From positions 1,675,488 through 1,739,487 of the forward strand of contig NC_021291.1 of NCBI RefSeq assembly GCF_000319575.2: 64,000 nt of DNA, in the 5' to 3' direction. The notes beneath the pieces are model-generated. The model did not search any database. It was not told the DNA's origin and worked only from the letters and a program-made list of their open reading frames with translations. The stretch comes from Spiribacter salinus M19-40 (lineage in GTDB: Bacteria; Pseudomonadota; Gammaproteobacteria; Nitrococcales; Nitrococcaceae). The translations under genes were made by a program, and so were the position numbers. Of this stretch, positions 37,616 through 45,727 are shown in pieces. Each line of letters starts with the position of its first letter. The first letter of the stretch is position 1.

Positions 37616-38418
37616 TGCTTGATGACTTCATGGTGCGCGCGGCGCTTGCCGGTCTGGGGGTCGTCCTGGCGGCCGCTCCACTGGGATGCTTTGTGGTCTG
37701 GCGCCGCATGGCCTTTTTTGGCGCGGCGACGGCGCATGCTGCGGTACTGGGTGTTGCGCTCTCCCTGGCGTTGTCCATCTCCGTGTTCGCCGGCGTCCTG
37801 GCGGTCGCCTTATTAATGGCCATTGTTGTCAACGTGCTAACCGATCGTGGCTACGCAATGGACACGCTTCTGGGTGTCCTTGCCCACGCAGCGCTCGCCT
37901 TTGGCCTCGTCGCTGTGTCGTTCATTACGGACGTGCGCATTGACCTGATGGCCTATTTGTTCGGCGACATCCTGGCCGTCGGTCGCTACGACCTCGCGAT
38001 CATCTGGGGCGGAGCGGGGCTGGTCGTCCTTTTAATGCTCTGGCGCTGGCAGGCCCTACTCACCGCGACGGTGAGTGAGGATCTGGCTTACGCCGAGGGC
38101 TATGACCCCCGACGGGAAGGGCTCATTCTGACCATTGCACTCGCCATCATCATTGCCGTGGCCATTAAAGTGGTGGGGGTTTTGCTGATCACCGCGCTGC
38201 TGATCATTCCGGCTGCGGCAGCCAGACCGTTCAGCACAACCCCCGAGCGGATGGCGGCCGGTGCAGCCCTGGTGGGTATCGCTGCGGTGATCACCGGCTT
38301 ATTCGGCTCCTGGCACCTGGACACACCAACCGGGGCGACGATTGTGTGCTCGGCGACATTGCTGTTCGTTTTGCTCAACGCAGCATCCATGGCGAAGCAC
38401 CGCAGTGACGCACACTGA
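37615..38418 (+). CDS. znuB: zinc ABC transporter permease ZnuB
   Basis: A 267-residue inner-membrane permease of the ABC-3 family with about eight helices. CFVVWRRMAFFGAATAHAAVLG is the family N-terminal segment and VVGVLLITALLIIPAAAARP the conserved C-terminal one. Coupled to znuC by a TGATG overlap. A near-match element (TGGGTGTCCT, 37871-37880) occurs in the LLGVLAHA segment, and another truncated version just upstream of it. Confidence 0.95.
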   Translation: MLDDFMVRAALAGLGVVLAAAPLGCFVVWRRMAFFGAATAHAAVLGVALSLALSISVFAGVLAVALLMAIVVNVLTDRGYAMDTLLGVLAHAALAFGLVAVSFITDVRIDLMAYLFGDILAVGRYDLAIIWGGAGLVVLLMLWRWQALLTATVSEDLAYAEGYDPRREGLILTIALAIIIAVAIKVVGVLLITALLIIPAAAARPFSTTPERMAAGAALVGIAAVITGLFGSWHLDTPTGATIVCSATLLFVLLNAASMAKHRSDAH

Positions 38419-38426
38419 TCGAGCTG

Positions 38427-38436
38427 TGGGTGTCCA
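38427..38436 (+). repeat. intergenic TGGGTGTCCA element between znuB and the PAS gene
   Basis: An exact copy with full flanks (CTGTGGGTGTCCAGTAC), 9 bp after the znuB stop in a 98-bp gap. Nothing else recognisable was seen in this gap. Confidence 0.9.
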
Positions 38437-38516
38437 GTACTTCAAGATGAATTGACTCGCTCGCGGCAGGCTGTGACTCTGGGGCGAATCTGGATTGGCT
38501 CATGTGAGGGCAAGTA

Positions 38517-38915
38517 ATGAAAGTCGAAGATATTTCGAGCGAGCTGGGATTTACGCTGTTTAAAACCGCAGCGGACCGGGCATTCAATGCCATCACGGTG
38601 ACCGAGGCGAGCCCCCAGGGCGGCGCTGGGCCAATCATTTACGTCAATGAAGCGTTTACCGAAATGACGGGCTACACACCAGACGAAGTCATGGGCAAAA
38701 GCCCCGGCATGCTGCAGGGCCCGAACACAGAGCCTGCCGTCTTGGAGCGACTGGCGAGCCAAATTAGCAAAGGCGAGCCATTCCACGGAGAAACCATCAA
38801 CTACCGGAAGGACGGCACGGAATTCATCATGGAGTGGCATGTCATCCCGGTGACCCAGCAGGGTTCCGCTACGCATTATGTGGCTGTCCAGCACGATGTG
38901 ACCGGCCGGATTTAA
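38517..38915 (+). CDS. stand-alone PAS domain protein lacking the LOV cysteine
   Basis: A 132-residue single PAS domain. It has IIYVNEAFTEMTGYTPDEVMGK, NYRKDGTEFIMEWHVIPV and a C-terminal VAVQHDVTG, close to LOV domains, but where a LOV protein has GRNCRFL it reads GKSPGML (Pro63), so a flavin-cysteinyl adduct cannot form. It may bind another ligand or a flavin without the photocycle. No output domain is attached. A degenerate element (TGGCTGTCCA, 38881-38890) sits in VAVQ, exactly where the LOV gene at 43044 has an exact copy. Confidence 0.85.
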   Translation: MKVEDISSELGFTLFKTAADRAFNAITVTEASPQGGAGPIIYVNEAFTEMTGYTPDEVMGKSPGMLQGPNTEPAVLERLASQISKGEPFHGETINYRKDGTEFIMEWHVIPVTQQGSATHYVAVQHDVTGRI

Positions 38916-38942
38916 TCCAGCGACGCCGGTGTCGCCGATGCG

Positions 38943-40124
38943 CTATCGCGTCCGGCAACCAGCCGCAGCCAAGGCCTGCGCAAGATCGTTGATCAGGTCC
39001 AGGGGATCTTCGAGGCCGATGTGTAGCCGGACTAACGCGCCGCGCTTTTCCCAATCATCGACACAACGGCTCTCGGCGATCGGGCAAGGCAAAGCCAGGC
39101 TCTCGAAACCACCCCATGACGCGCCACGCCCGAAGAGTTTCAACTGATCCAGAAAAGACGTCACCCGTTGTGTATCAACGTCATACAGCTCCATCGTGAA
39201 CAAGCCGGCGGCGCCTTCATATTGGGACAGCCACAGCGGATGATCTGGGCTGGAGGGCAGTGCTGGGTAGTGGACAGCCACAACGGCATCGTGTCCCTCA
39301 AGCCATTGCGCCACCTGAAGCGCCCGCTCGGCGTGGGCCGGATATCGGATATGCAACGTCCGGGCTCCCCTTAACGTCAGCGCGCAATCATCCGGAGATG
39401 CCGAAAAGCCCAGGAGCTCGTGCGTACTGTGCAGGGTCGAATAACGCTGTTCTGTAGCCGTTACCGAGCCAATCATCACATCCGAATGGCCACTCAGATA
39501 CTTGGTGCCCGCCACGATCGAGAGATCGGCGCCATGCTCGAGAGGGCGAAAGCAGTAGCCTGATGCCCAGGTGTTATCACAGGCGACAATCATCTCCCCG
39601 TGCTGACGGGCGAGTTGCGCAATCGCATCAATGTCCTGGAGCTCCATGGACACCGACCCCGGCGTCTCGGTGTAAATCATTCGGGTTTCTTTTCGAATCA
39701 GACGGCCGAGATCAGCTTCCCTCGGACTATAGAAGTCGTACTGAATATCGCGCTCAGCCAAGAAGCGGTCCAAAAGTCGCCGAACCGGTGAGTAAACCGT
39801 ATCAACCACTAACAGATGGTCGCCTGGCCTCAGAAAGCCCAGGAACACGGCACTAATGGCCTCCAGCCCAGAGCTGTACAGGCAGGTGCCCGCGCCTCCC
39901 TCCAGTTCTGTGATCAATGACTCGAGTGCGAACGTCGTCGGTGTTCCGTGGATCCCATAGGTGAACGCCTGCTCGCCGGATGCGCCGAGACGCTGGGCTT
40001 CCTTCATCTCAGCGACCGAGGAAAAGTCGACCGTTGACGCGCGCACCAACGGCGGATTAACAGGCCGCCGGCCATCGCTGTAGCCCGGCCGTCCGCCGTG
40101 CACCAACCTCGTGTCCCGCTTCAC
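38943..40124 (-). CDS. metC: cystathionine beta-lyase (Cys/Met metabolism PLP enzyme)
   Basis: A 393-residue PLP-dependent enzyme cleaving cystathionine to homocysteine. TRLVHGGR and VNPPLVRASTVDF at the N-terminus are of MetC type; the PLP lysine is in VAGTKYLSGHSDVM. The GTG start at 40124 is chosen because GAGGG stands 5 nt before it; the frame continues far upstream through the two intergenic elements without another good start. Cystathionine gamma-synthase-like function is less likely given the N-terminal motif. Confidence 0.88.
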   Translation of the reverse strand: MKRDTRLVHGGRPGYSDGRRPVNPPLVRASTVDFSSVAEMKEAQRLGASGEQAFTYGIHGTPTTFALESLITELEGGAGTCLYSSGLEAISAVFLGFLRPGDHLLVVDTVYSPVRRLLDRFLAERDIQYDFYSPREADLGRLIRKETRMIYTETPGSVSMELQDIDAIAQLARQHGEMIVACDNTWASGYCFRPLEHGADLSIVAGTKYLSGHSDVMIGSVTATEQRYSTLHSTHELLGFSASPDDCALTLRGARTLHIRYPAHAERALQVAQWLEGHDAVVAVHYPALPSSPDHPLWLSQYEGAAGLFTMELYDVDTQRVTSFLDQLKLFGRGASWGGFESLALPCPIAESRCVDDWEKRGALVRLHIGLEDPLDLINDLAQALAAAGCRTR

Positions 40125-40300
40125 GATTTCCCTCGTCTTTCGCTTGTCCGCATCTGTCCGTGCATCATGGCAGGGATTAGCGTATTGGACACCCACAATC
40201 CGCCTAACGCAGATTAGACGGTGTATCGTGATGGAACTTTGGGTGTCCAGTATCGCCTCATAAAAGGCTCGGATTTCAATCAATAACGAAGGAGACCGCG
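40125..40300. repeat. inverted pair of TGGGTGTCCA elements between divergent metC and ohr
   Basis: The 176-bp gap contains TGGACACCCA at 40186-40195 and TGGGTGTCCA at 40240-40249, facing each other with a 44-bp separation. The second copy has the full consensus tail (GTATC). The gap must also hold both promoters; none was confidently placed. Confidence 0.88.
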
Positions 40301-40723
40301 ATGGATGTGCTCTACACAACGACAGGAACAGCGACGGGTGGTCGGGATGGCCAGGCTAAGACCGCTGATGGTTCCCTGGATGTAAAGCTAACTGCGCCAA
40401 AAGAACTCGGTGGCCCGGGTGGCGAGGGAACCAACCCGGAACAGCTTTTTGCCTGCGGCTACTCAGCGTGCTTTCTCGGTGCCATGCAGTTCGTGGGGGG
40501 CCAGGAAGGCATTAAAGTGCCTGCTGAAACAAAAGTCACGGCCACCATCTCGCTAGGCAAGCGTGATGACGGGCAGGGGTTCAACATCAGCGCAGACCTC
40601 GATGTGAACCTGCCTGGCGTTGATCAAGCGGATGCCGAGAAGCTGGTCGAAAAAGCCCATGTCGTGTGCCCTTATTCGTATGCGACCAAAGGCAACGTTG
40701 ACGTCAACACAACACTGAGCTGA
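40301..40723 (+). CDS. ohr: organic hydroperoxide resistance protein Ohr
   Basis: A 140-residue OsmC/Ohr-fold thiol peroxidase. The reactive cysteine is Cys57 in GYSACF and the resolving one Cys123 in HVVCPYSYATKGN, the Ohr spacing. AAGGAG precedes the ATG. It removes organic and fatty-acid hydroperoxides using lipoyl reductants. No OhrR repressor gene is adjacent. A strong terminator follows. Confidence 0.93.
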   Translation: MDVLYTTTGTATGGRDGQAKTADGSLDVKLTAPKELGGPGGEGTNPEQLFACGYSACFLGAMQFVGGQEGIKVPAETKVTATISLGKRDDGQGFNISADLDVNLPGVDQADAEKLVEKAHVVCPYSYATKGNVDVNTTLS

Positions 40724-40736
40724 CGCGACAGTAGCG

Positions 40737-40774
40737 CTCCTTGGGCCAGAAAAACGGCCCAGGGAGTCCTTTTT
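40737..40774 (+). terminator. rho-independent terminator after ohr
   Basis: CTCCTTGGGCC (40737-40747) pairs with GGCCCAGGGAG (40756-40766), with one G-U pair, around an A-rich 8-nt loop, followed by TCCTTTTT on the plus strand. It stands 14 bp after the ohr stop. Confidence 0.88.
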
Positions 40775-40869
40775 GGGGACCAAGCAAAAAAATGTGACGC
40801 AGCACCAAAACTCCCGTCATCCATAGACGCATGCTAGCAGGCCATGCAGATGACACCGGAGTGATTGAG

Positions 40870-41847
40870 ATGACCCTACCTCGCGCCAGCCTCGTCCGTC
40901 CGGAAGCAACGCCGTATTACCATGTGATCAGCCGATGCGTGCGTCAGCAGTTCCTATGCGGCTTTGACACCCGGACCTCGCGCGATTTCACGCATCGTCG
41001 GGAATGGATCCGGGCGCGTATGCGACAGGCTGCCAAGGCTTTTGCCATTAACATCCACGCCTACGCGATCATGTCGAATCACTTTCACCTGGTGGTTGAG
41101 CTGCAACCTCATCAGGTGCTGCAGTGGAGTGACACGGAGGTTATCCGGCGCTGGCGTATGGCCTTCAAAGGCCCAGCGCTACTCGATCGATTCACCCGCG
41201 GTGCAAAGTTGTCCACGGGAGAGCGCGCACGGATCAAGATGCTCATCCCGCTCTACAGAGAGCGGCTGGGATCGCTGTCCTGGTTCATGCGCGCCATCAA
41301 TGAACCCATCGCCAGGATGGCGAACCAGGAGGACAACGTTGCCGGTCGCTTCTGGGACGGACGGTTCAAAAGCCAGGCGCTGTTAACAGCTGGCGCTCTC
41401 ATTGCCGCGATGGCCTATGTCGATCTCAACCCAATTCGCGCAGGCCTCGCCTCCACACCCGAAGACGCTGATTACACCTCTATCCAGGAGCGAATCAGGG
41501 GTCGAAGAGGGGCTGGAGAACCCCTCGAACCCCTCGGAGACCGCCTTGGAGACCTAGGTAATCAACTCTGCGGCCTCGACGATTATCTTGAGCTCGTCGA
41601 CTGGAGCGGGCGATTCGTTCAAAAGGATAAAATCGGCGTGATTAGCCGCACGCTTCCTCCACTGCTGGTTCGGCTTGGCTTGCAGCCAGATGGCTACACA
41701 CGACTCATCAGTCGGACCGAGCGCCGTTTCAAAAACTGGATTGGCCCATCCCACGCCATGCAACACATTGCCGGATTGCTGGGACGTCGCTTTTTACAGG
41801 GGCAGGGTGCCGCCGAAACGGTCTTCCAGGTGCCTCAATCGGCTTGA
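40870..41847 (+). CDS. HUH (Y1) transposase of the REP-associated / IS200-like type
   Basis: A 325-residue protein with the Y1 transposase fold: an N-terminal YYHVISRCVRQQFL segment, the metal-binding HUH motif in AIMSNHFHLVVEL (His71, His73), and the family segment AMAYVDLNPIRAGL. I could not assign the catalytic tyrosine with confidence. The start at 40870 has GGAG upstream. No terminal repeats, REP-like hairpins or passenger genes were seen, so it resembles chromosomal single-copy RAYT-type genes more than an active insertion sequence. Its end overlaps the convergent DUF4864 gene by 13 bp. Confidence 0.82.
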   Translation: MTLPRASLVRPEATPYYHVISRCVRQQFLCGFDTRTSRDFTHRREWIRARMRQAAKAFAINIHAYAIMSNHFHLVVELQPHQVLQWSDTEVIRRWRMAFKGPALLDRFTRGAKLSTGERARIKMLIPLYRERLGSLSWFMRAINEPIARMANQEDNVAGRFWDGRFKSQALLTAGALIAAMAYVDLNPIRAGLASTPEDADYTSIQERIRGRRGAGEPLEPLGDRLGDLGNQLCGLDDYLELVDWSGRFVQKDKIGVISRTLPPLLVRLGLQPDGYTRLISRTERRFKNWIGPSHAMQHIAGLLGRRFLQGQGAAETVFQVPQSA

Positions 41848-42374
41848 GCGACGATGCCCAGGTTTGAGCGCTCAAGTTGGGAGATTTGCTCACCGGTATC
41901 CTCAGCGGGCGAGACAATGGTTGTCATCCAGACTTCTCCAGCTGAAATTTCTGCTGTGCGCAAGTGCCAGCTAAACCCGTAAAAGCTCCCGTCGGCTGCA
42001 AGAACGCGCACGGCATAGACCGCGACCGCATCGGATAATGCAACCCGCTGAAGCTCATAGGAGCGATGGTTGATCAAGGTCCGATAGTTACGCCCTTTGA
42101 TCATGCGAGTAAAGCGCTCCAAAGGGCCTGTCATCTCACGGTTATTCGGATGGGCAAACGCCCAGACTTGCTCGATACCGGCGTCCTGAGAGGGGTCGTC
42201 ATTGTCCGCTAGCGCCTCAAGCTGAATTCTGACCACTTGCTCCGGCGACAGCTCGGGACTCGGCTCGGCGGCGGGCTCAGCGTAAGCCGAAGTTGCCAAG
42301 AACTGGACACCCAGAGAACAGAAGAGGGCGAGTCGAAGGAAGCTTAGGCGCCGCCCGGGGACTGCTAAATCCAT
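41835..42374 (-). CDS. DUF4864 domain protein, secreted
   Basis: A 179-residue protein with a signal peptide (LRLALFCSLGVQFLATSAYA) and a DUF4864 domain: VVRIQLEALADNDDPS, WAFAHPNNREMTGPLERF and YELQRVALSDAVAVYAV. Periplasmic or exported; function unknown, with a cystatin/NTF2-like fold possible. The start at 42374 has GGAG 9 nt upstream. An element (42304-42313) forms the h-region end of the signal peptide as LGVQ. Confidence 0.8.
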   Translation of the reverse strand: MDLAVPGRRLSFLRLALFCSLGVQFLATSAYAEPAAEPSPELSPEQVVRIQLEALADNDDPSQDAGIEQVWAFAHPNNREMTGPLERFTRMIKGRNYRTLINHRSYELQRVALSDAVAVYAVRVLAADGSFYGFSWHLRTAEISAGEVWMTTIVSPAEDTGEQISQLERSNLGIVAQAD

Positions 42375-42526
42375 CGCGAGATTCTCCTTCGTCGCTGCGG
42401 GCATTTGAGACAGATGTACTGGCGTGGTCGCCTCTTACGCGCAGCGTACGCGTTAGTGTTTCGGTTATCGGGATCCTCGGGTTAAGGTGCTTGAACGAAG
42501 TGTGGGTGTCCACTACCGGGAGAGTT
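42375..42526. repeat. divergent gap with one TGGGTGTCCA element (42503-42512)
   Basis: The 152-bp gap separates the DUF4864 gene (minus) from the SRPBCC gene (plus). An exact element copy ends 14 bp before the SRPBCC start. Promoters for both genes are expected here but were not confidently located. Confidence 0.8.
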
Positions 42527-42979
42527 ATGGTCAGAACAAGCGCCAGTGCACTGATCAACCGGGCCAGTCCAGTGGTCTTCTCGTTTGTCGTGGATGACTT
42601 TGTTCAGAACTACCCACGCTGGTCCCCCGAAGTCAAAAGCCTCAAACCACTGAGTGACGGCCCTCTAGTGCAAGGCTGGAAGGCTCGACAAGTCCGTGTC
42701 GACCAGGGTCGCCGCACCGCCACCGACTTCGAGGTGATTGCACTGAAACCGCCGGAGCACGTGGGGTTTCAAGGAATCAAAGACCCTTACTTCATTGATT
42801 TCCATTTTGCGGCGGCAACCGAGGACAGCACACAGCTGACCTTCGTGTTCGAGCTCGGTCAGCTCGGCATGGCGTTTAAGCCTTTCGAGAAGTTGATCAA
42901 GCATGCGGTCCAAAGTGGTGTAGACCGGGTCGCGCGTAACCTAAAATACCTCGTGGAATCAGAGACACCATCTGGATGA
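42527..42979 (+). CDS. SRPBCC (START-like) superfamily protein
   Basis: A 150-residue polyketide-cyclase/START-like protein: an N-terminal strand with INRASPVVFSFVVDDF, NYPRWSPEVKSLKPL, and the long C-terminal helix FEKLIKHAVQSGVDRVARNLKYLVE that closes the lipid- or ligand-binding cavity. Ligand unknown. GGGAGAG precedes the ATG. It lies upstream of the LOV gene in the same direction and could be co-transcribed. Confidence 0.78.
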   Translation: MVRTSASALINRASPVVFSFVVDDFVQNYPRWSPEVKSLKPLSDGPLVQGWKARQVRVDQGRRTATDFEVIALKPPEHVGFQGIKDPYFIDFHFAAATEDSTQLTFVFELGQLGMAFKPFEKLIKHAVQSGVDRVARNLKYLVESETPSG

Positions 42980-42988
42980 TGTCAGTAC

Positions 42989-42998
42989 TGGACACCCA
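42989..42998 (-). repeat. intergenic TGGGTGTCCA element before the LOV gene
   Basis: An exact copy (TGGACACCCA on the plus strand) with the GTAC-type flank, 9 bp after the SRPBCC stop in the 64-bp gap before the LOV gene. Confidence 0.9.
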
Positions 42999-43043
42999 AA
43001 TAATATGCCAGACCAATCGCGCTGGCCCGCTCGCAGGAGTGCA

Positions 43044-43502
43044 ATGATGGAATTCACACCGGAAAAAGACCCTGGAATTATCCCGAGTGTACTTACGCAG
43101 ATCCTGGATACCTGTGTGAATGGGATTACCCTGTCGGATCCCGACCAGCCAGATAACCCCATCGTTTTCGCTAACCGCGTTTTTCGTGACATGACGGGTT
43201 ATACACAGGAAGAAATCATCGGCCGCAACTGCCGCTTCCTGCACGGCGATGACCGGGACCAGCCGGGCCTGCAAGCGATTCGTGATGCGCTTAAGACCGA
43301 ATCGAAAGTCGAGGTTACGCTGCGAAACTATCGAAAGACCGGCGAGCTCTTTCATAACCAGCTCACCGTCCAGCCCTTACGCGATGAGAACGGGCAACTG
43401 ATGTACTACCTGGGTGTCCAGTACGACATTACCTCCTTGGTCACCGCGCGCGAAGAAGCCGATCGGATGGCGACTTTGCTCGATCAAGGCGGAGAGGAAT
43501 GA
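43044..43502 (+). CDS. short LOV-domain blue-light photoreceptor
   Basis: A 152-residue protein that is essentially one LOV domain with short helical ends. The photoactive cysteine is Cys63 in the canonical IGRNCRFLHG; FMN-contacting residues are visible in NYRKTGELFHNQ and YLGVQYDIT. Blue light should form a flavin-cysteinyl adduct. There is no kinase, GGDEF or DNA-binding output; the C-terminal helix (SLVTAREEADRMATLLD) may drive dimerisation, as in short LOV proteins of Pseudomonas. The start at 43044 has CAGGAG upstream. The element at 43411-43420 coincides with the conserved GVQ of the fold. Confidence 0.92.
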   Translation: MMEFTPEKDPGIIPSVLTQILDTCVNGITLSDPDQPDNPIVFANRVFRDMTGYTQEEIIGRNCRFLHGDDRDQPGLQAIRDALKTESKVEVTLRNYRKTGELFHNQLTVQPLRDENGQLMYYLGVQYDITSLVTAREEADRMATLLDQGGEE

Positions 43503-43520
43503 CTGATCAGTGAACAAGTT

Positions 43521-43530
43521 TGGGTGTCCA
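43521..43530 (+). repeat. intergenic TGGGTGTCCA element between LOV and SDR genes
   Basis: An exact copy in the 80-bp gap, 18 bp after the LOV stop. AAGGAG for the SDR gene follows at 43571-43576. Confidence 0.9.
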
Positions 43531-43582
43531 GCATCTAACGTCTCGGACAAAAAATGGACAACCAAGACTTAAGGAGCAGCTT

Positions 43583-44323
43583 ATGCGGCTCAGTGAAAAG
43601 GGCGTCATCGTCACCGGCGGCGCGAGTGGTATCGGTGAGGCGACCGTGCGTCAAATCGTTGAAGAGGGTGGGCGAGCCATCATCGCCGACCTTGATAACG
43701 ACAAAGGAACGGAACTGGTCAACGAGCTCGGCGAAGACCGGGTCAAGTACCTTCACGTCGATGTCGTGGACACCCAAGAAGTCGACGCCCTCTTCGAAGC
43801 CGCGGAGCGATTCTGTGGCGTCGATGGGGTTTTCAATAATGCGGGCGTCGGCGCCATTACACCGAGTGCTGAGTGCAGTGACGCCGACTGGCAGAGGGTG
43901 GTTGATATCAATCTGACGGGCGTTTTCAAAATCGCCAGGAAAGCCCTTCAATATATGCAGCCCCGTCGCAGCGGCAGCATCGTGAATTGCGCGTCCATCC
44001 TTGGCCACCTCGGCCAGTCCCAAACGCCGGCCTACAGCGCGGCGAAAGGCGGCGTATTAAACTTCACCCGAACGCTGGCCATCGAGTTCGCGGCTCAGGG
44101 CATCCGTGTGAACAGCGTATCGCCCGGTTACGTCGAAACCCCCATCCTCGAGGCACTCGATGAGGAAAGCGTCAATGCGCTCCGAGATCTTCACCCAATC
44201 GGGCGTCTTGGACAGCCTAAGGAGATCGCCAACGCAGTCGCTTTCTTGCTAAGCGACGAAGCAAGCTTTGTGACCGGAGCCGATCTTCTAGTAGACGGCG
44301 GGTTCACGGCCGGCAAATCCTAA
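43583..44323 (+). CDS. short-chain dehydrogenase/reductase
   Basis: A 246-residue classical SDR with the cofactor loop TGGASGIGEA, FNNAGVG, a catalytic Ser in NCASILGH, and YSAAKGG (YxxxK), ending in the usual ADLLVDGGF. An Asp (IIADLD) after the second strand suggests NAD rather than NADP. Substrate unknown. AAGGAG precedes the ATG. The element at 43767-43776 encodes VDTQ. It lies downstream of the LOV gene; an operon link is possible. Confidence 0.85.
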   Translation: MRLSEKGVIVTGGASGIGEATVRQIVEEGGRAIIADLDNDKGTELVNELGEDRVKYLHVDVVDTQEVDALFEAAERFCGVDGVFNNAGVGAITPSAECSDADWQRVVDINLTGVFKIARKALQYMQPRRSGSIVNCASILGHLGQSQTPAYSAAKGGVLNFTRTLAIEFAAQGIRVNSVSPGYVETPILEALDEESVNALRDLHPIGRLGQPKEIANAVAFLLSDEASFVTGADLLVDGGFTAGKS

Positions 44324-44373
44324 AGGGCAAACCTCGCCTTAGGCCTCCACGAAGTAAAGGCGCCCGACCCGCC

Positions 44374-45690
44374 TCAGGCGCCTGGGTGCAACAAAAAAAG
44401 CAGGGCCGCTGCAACGAGCATTGCGGCGGCGAAAGGGAGATTCCATCGCAAGCTATCCCCCGCCCTCAGGCGATAGGTGCCTTGCAGTGCCAGGTTCATC
44501 GCTGAAAGCGGGCTTGCGGCAACACCAATTCCCCACGCGGCGAGGAAACAACTCGCTAGCAGACTCGGATCCGGGTCCAACGGCGCCACCAAGGGCGCTG
44601 CCGCGGCGACGCCAATCACAGGATGGACACCCACGATTGAGAGACCAACCAACCCGGTCAACAAAGCACTCGCTTGCCAGGCCCCGAAGCCATCAAACGG
44701 TAAGGACACCCCAGTAACGGCAATCAGGCTCATCAAACCCGCCGCCATCACGCCGGCAGCGAGGAAAAGCACTAACTCAGCCCTCATCCCTGGTAAGCCC
44801 TCACGTATGTGATGTGCCAATTGACGACCCACCGGTTGCCGGCGGAGCGCCAGCGTCAGAATCGTAACGGATGGGGCCAGCGCAGCAATCAGACCGAGTA
44901 CCGAGAGCGCGGGCCGCCACCAGTGCGCACCTAAGATAAGCGCGGCCAACAAGCCGGGCAGCCACAGGCTAGCGAAGTTCATGGGATAACCCCGAAAGTG
45001 CTGGACACCCAAAGCGTTCACGTCGCGATAAGTCAGGGCAAGGGCAATCATGGCCAGCGGTAGCCCGAAGGCGAGCAACGAAGAGAGTTGAGCCCCTGGC
45101 GCGTACGTTAGCGCAGCGGCCATAGCCGCGAAAAATGGGGACCAGAACGCTGCTGACCCAAAACCCCTCACCAAGGCAACATACTGCTGCCGAGACAGCG
45201 TGTCGCCGTCGCTCATGCGGCGCGCCATGATGAAGACTGTCGACAAATTCACCACCGCGCCGAAAAGATGGACACCCACAATCGTCGCGAGGAGGCTTCG
45301 GCGGCCGTACGCGCTAACGACCGGCTCGGCGTTCGATGGCGCGGTAATCAGACGAAGGAAGCTCACCGCAGCCAGCATGGCAATCAAGTTAGCGTTACCT
45401 GCAATGGTGGTACGCCACGCCAATGAACCATCTGCAACAAACCCGACCAGCAGACCAAGGCCTCCCACGGTTAGCAGGATTGCGCTCTGTACGCGGGTTC
45501 GTTTGGGGACCTCCAACCACAGAATAAAGCCCGCTGCCCATGCCAGGAGACCCGCCAGAAGCGTCGGTAACCACGACGTCAAACTGGCTATTGCCCCCGT
45601 TACGACGCAGGCAGCCAGGAGGCCACCCGCCAACATACGACTGAATTGCCCCTTCGGGTCAGCCGCCAGCGAGTTGTGGGTGTCCAGCAT
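44374..45690 (-). CDS. polytopic membrane protein, unrecognised (probable transporter)
   Basis: A 438-residue, very hydrophobic protein with about twelve predicted membrane segments and little polar loop. I do not recognise the family; the two-halved layout and glycine/proline-rich segments (LSIVGVHPVIGVAAAAPLVAPL; FLAAWGIGVAASPLSAMNLAL) are reminiscent of the ion transporter superfamily, weakly. GAGGGATT precedes the ATG. It carries four exact elements, the most with polA: 45677-45686 at the start codon (MLDTH), 45269-45278 (VGVH), 45002-45011 (LGVQ) and 44624-44633 (VGVH). Confidence 0.7.
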   Translation of the reverse strand: MLDTHNSLAADPKGQFSRMLAGGLLAACVVTGAIASLTSWLPTLLAGLLAWAAGFILWLEVPKRTRVQSAILLTVGGLGLLVGFVADGSLAWRTTIAGNANLIAMLAAVSFLRLITAPSNAEPVVSAYGRRSLLATIVGVHLFGAVVNLSTVFIMARRMSDGDTLSRQQYVALVRGFGSAAFWSPFFAAMAAALTYAPGAQLSSLLAFGLPLAMIALALTYRDVNALGVQHFRGYPMNFASLWLPGLLAALILGAHWWRPALSVLGLIAALAPSVTILTLALRRQPVGRQLAHHIREGLPGMRAELVLFLAAGVMAAGLMSLIAVTGVSLPFDGFGAWQASALLTGLVGLSIVGVHPVIGVAAAAPLVAPLDPDPSLLASCFLAAWGIGVAASPLSAMNLALQGTYRLRAGDSLRWNLPFAAAMLVAAALLFLLHPGA

Positions 45691-45727
45691 TGAGGAATCC
45701 CTCAGCCAGGGAGACAGTAGGCAGGGA

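Noticed and set aside
38943..40319. A longer metC product starting at 40319
   Set aside because: It would overlap ohr and translate both intergenic elements; a GTG with a good GAGGG ribosome site at 40124 gives the family N-terminus.
40870..41847. A complete IS200-type insertion sequence
   Set aside because: No subterminal hairpins, target-site pattern or second copy could be found around the transposase gene.
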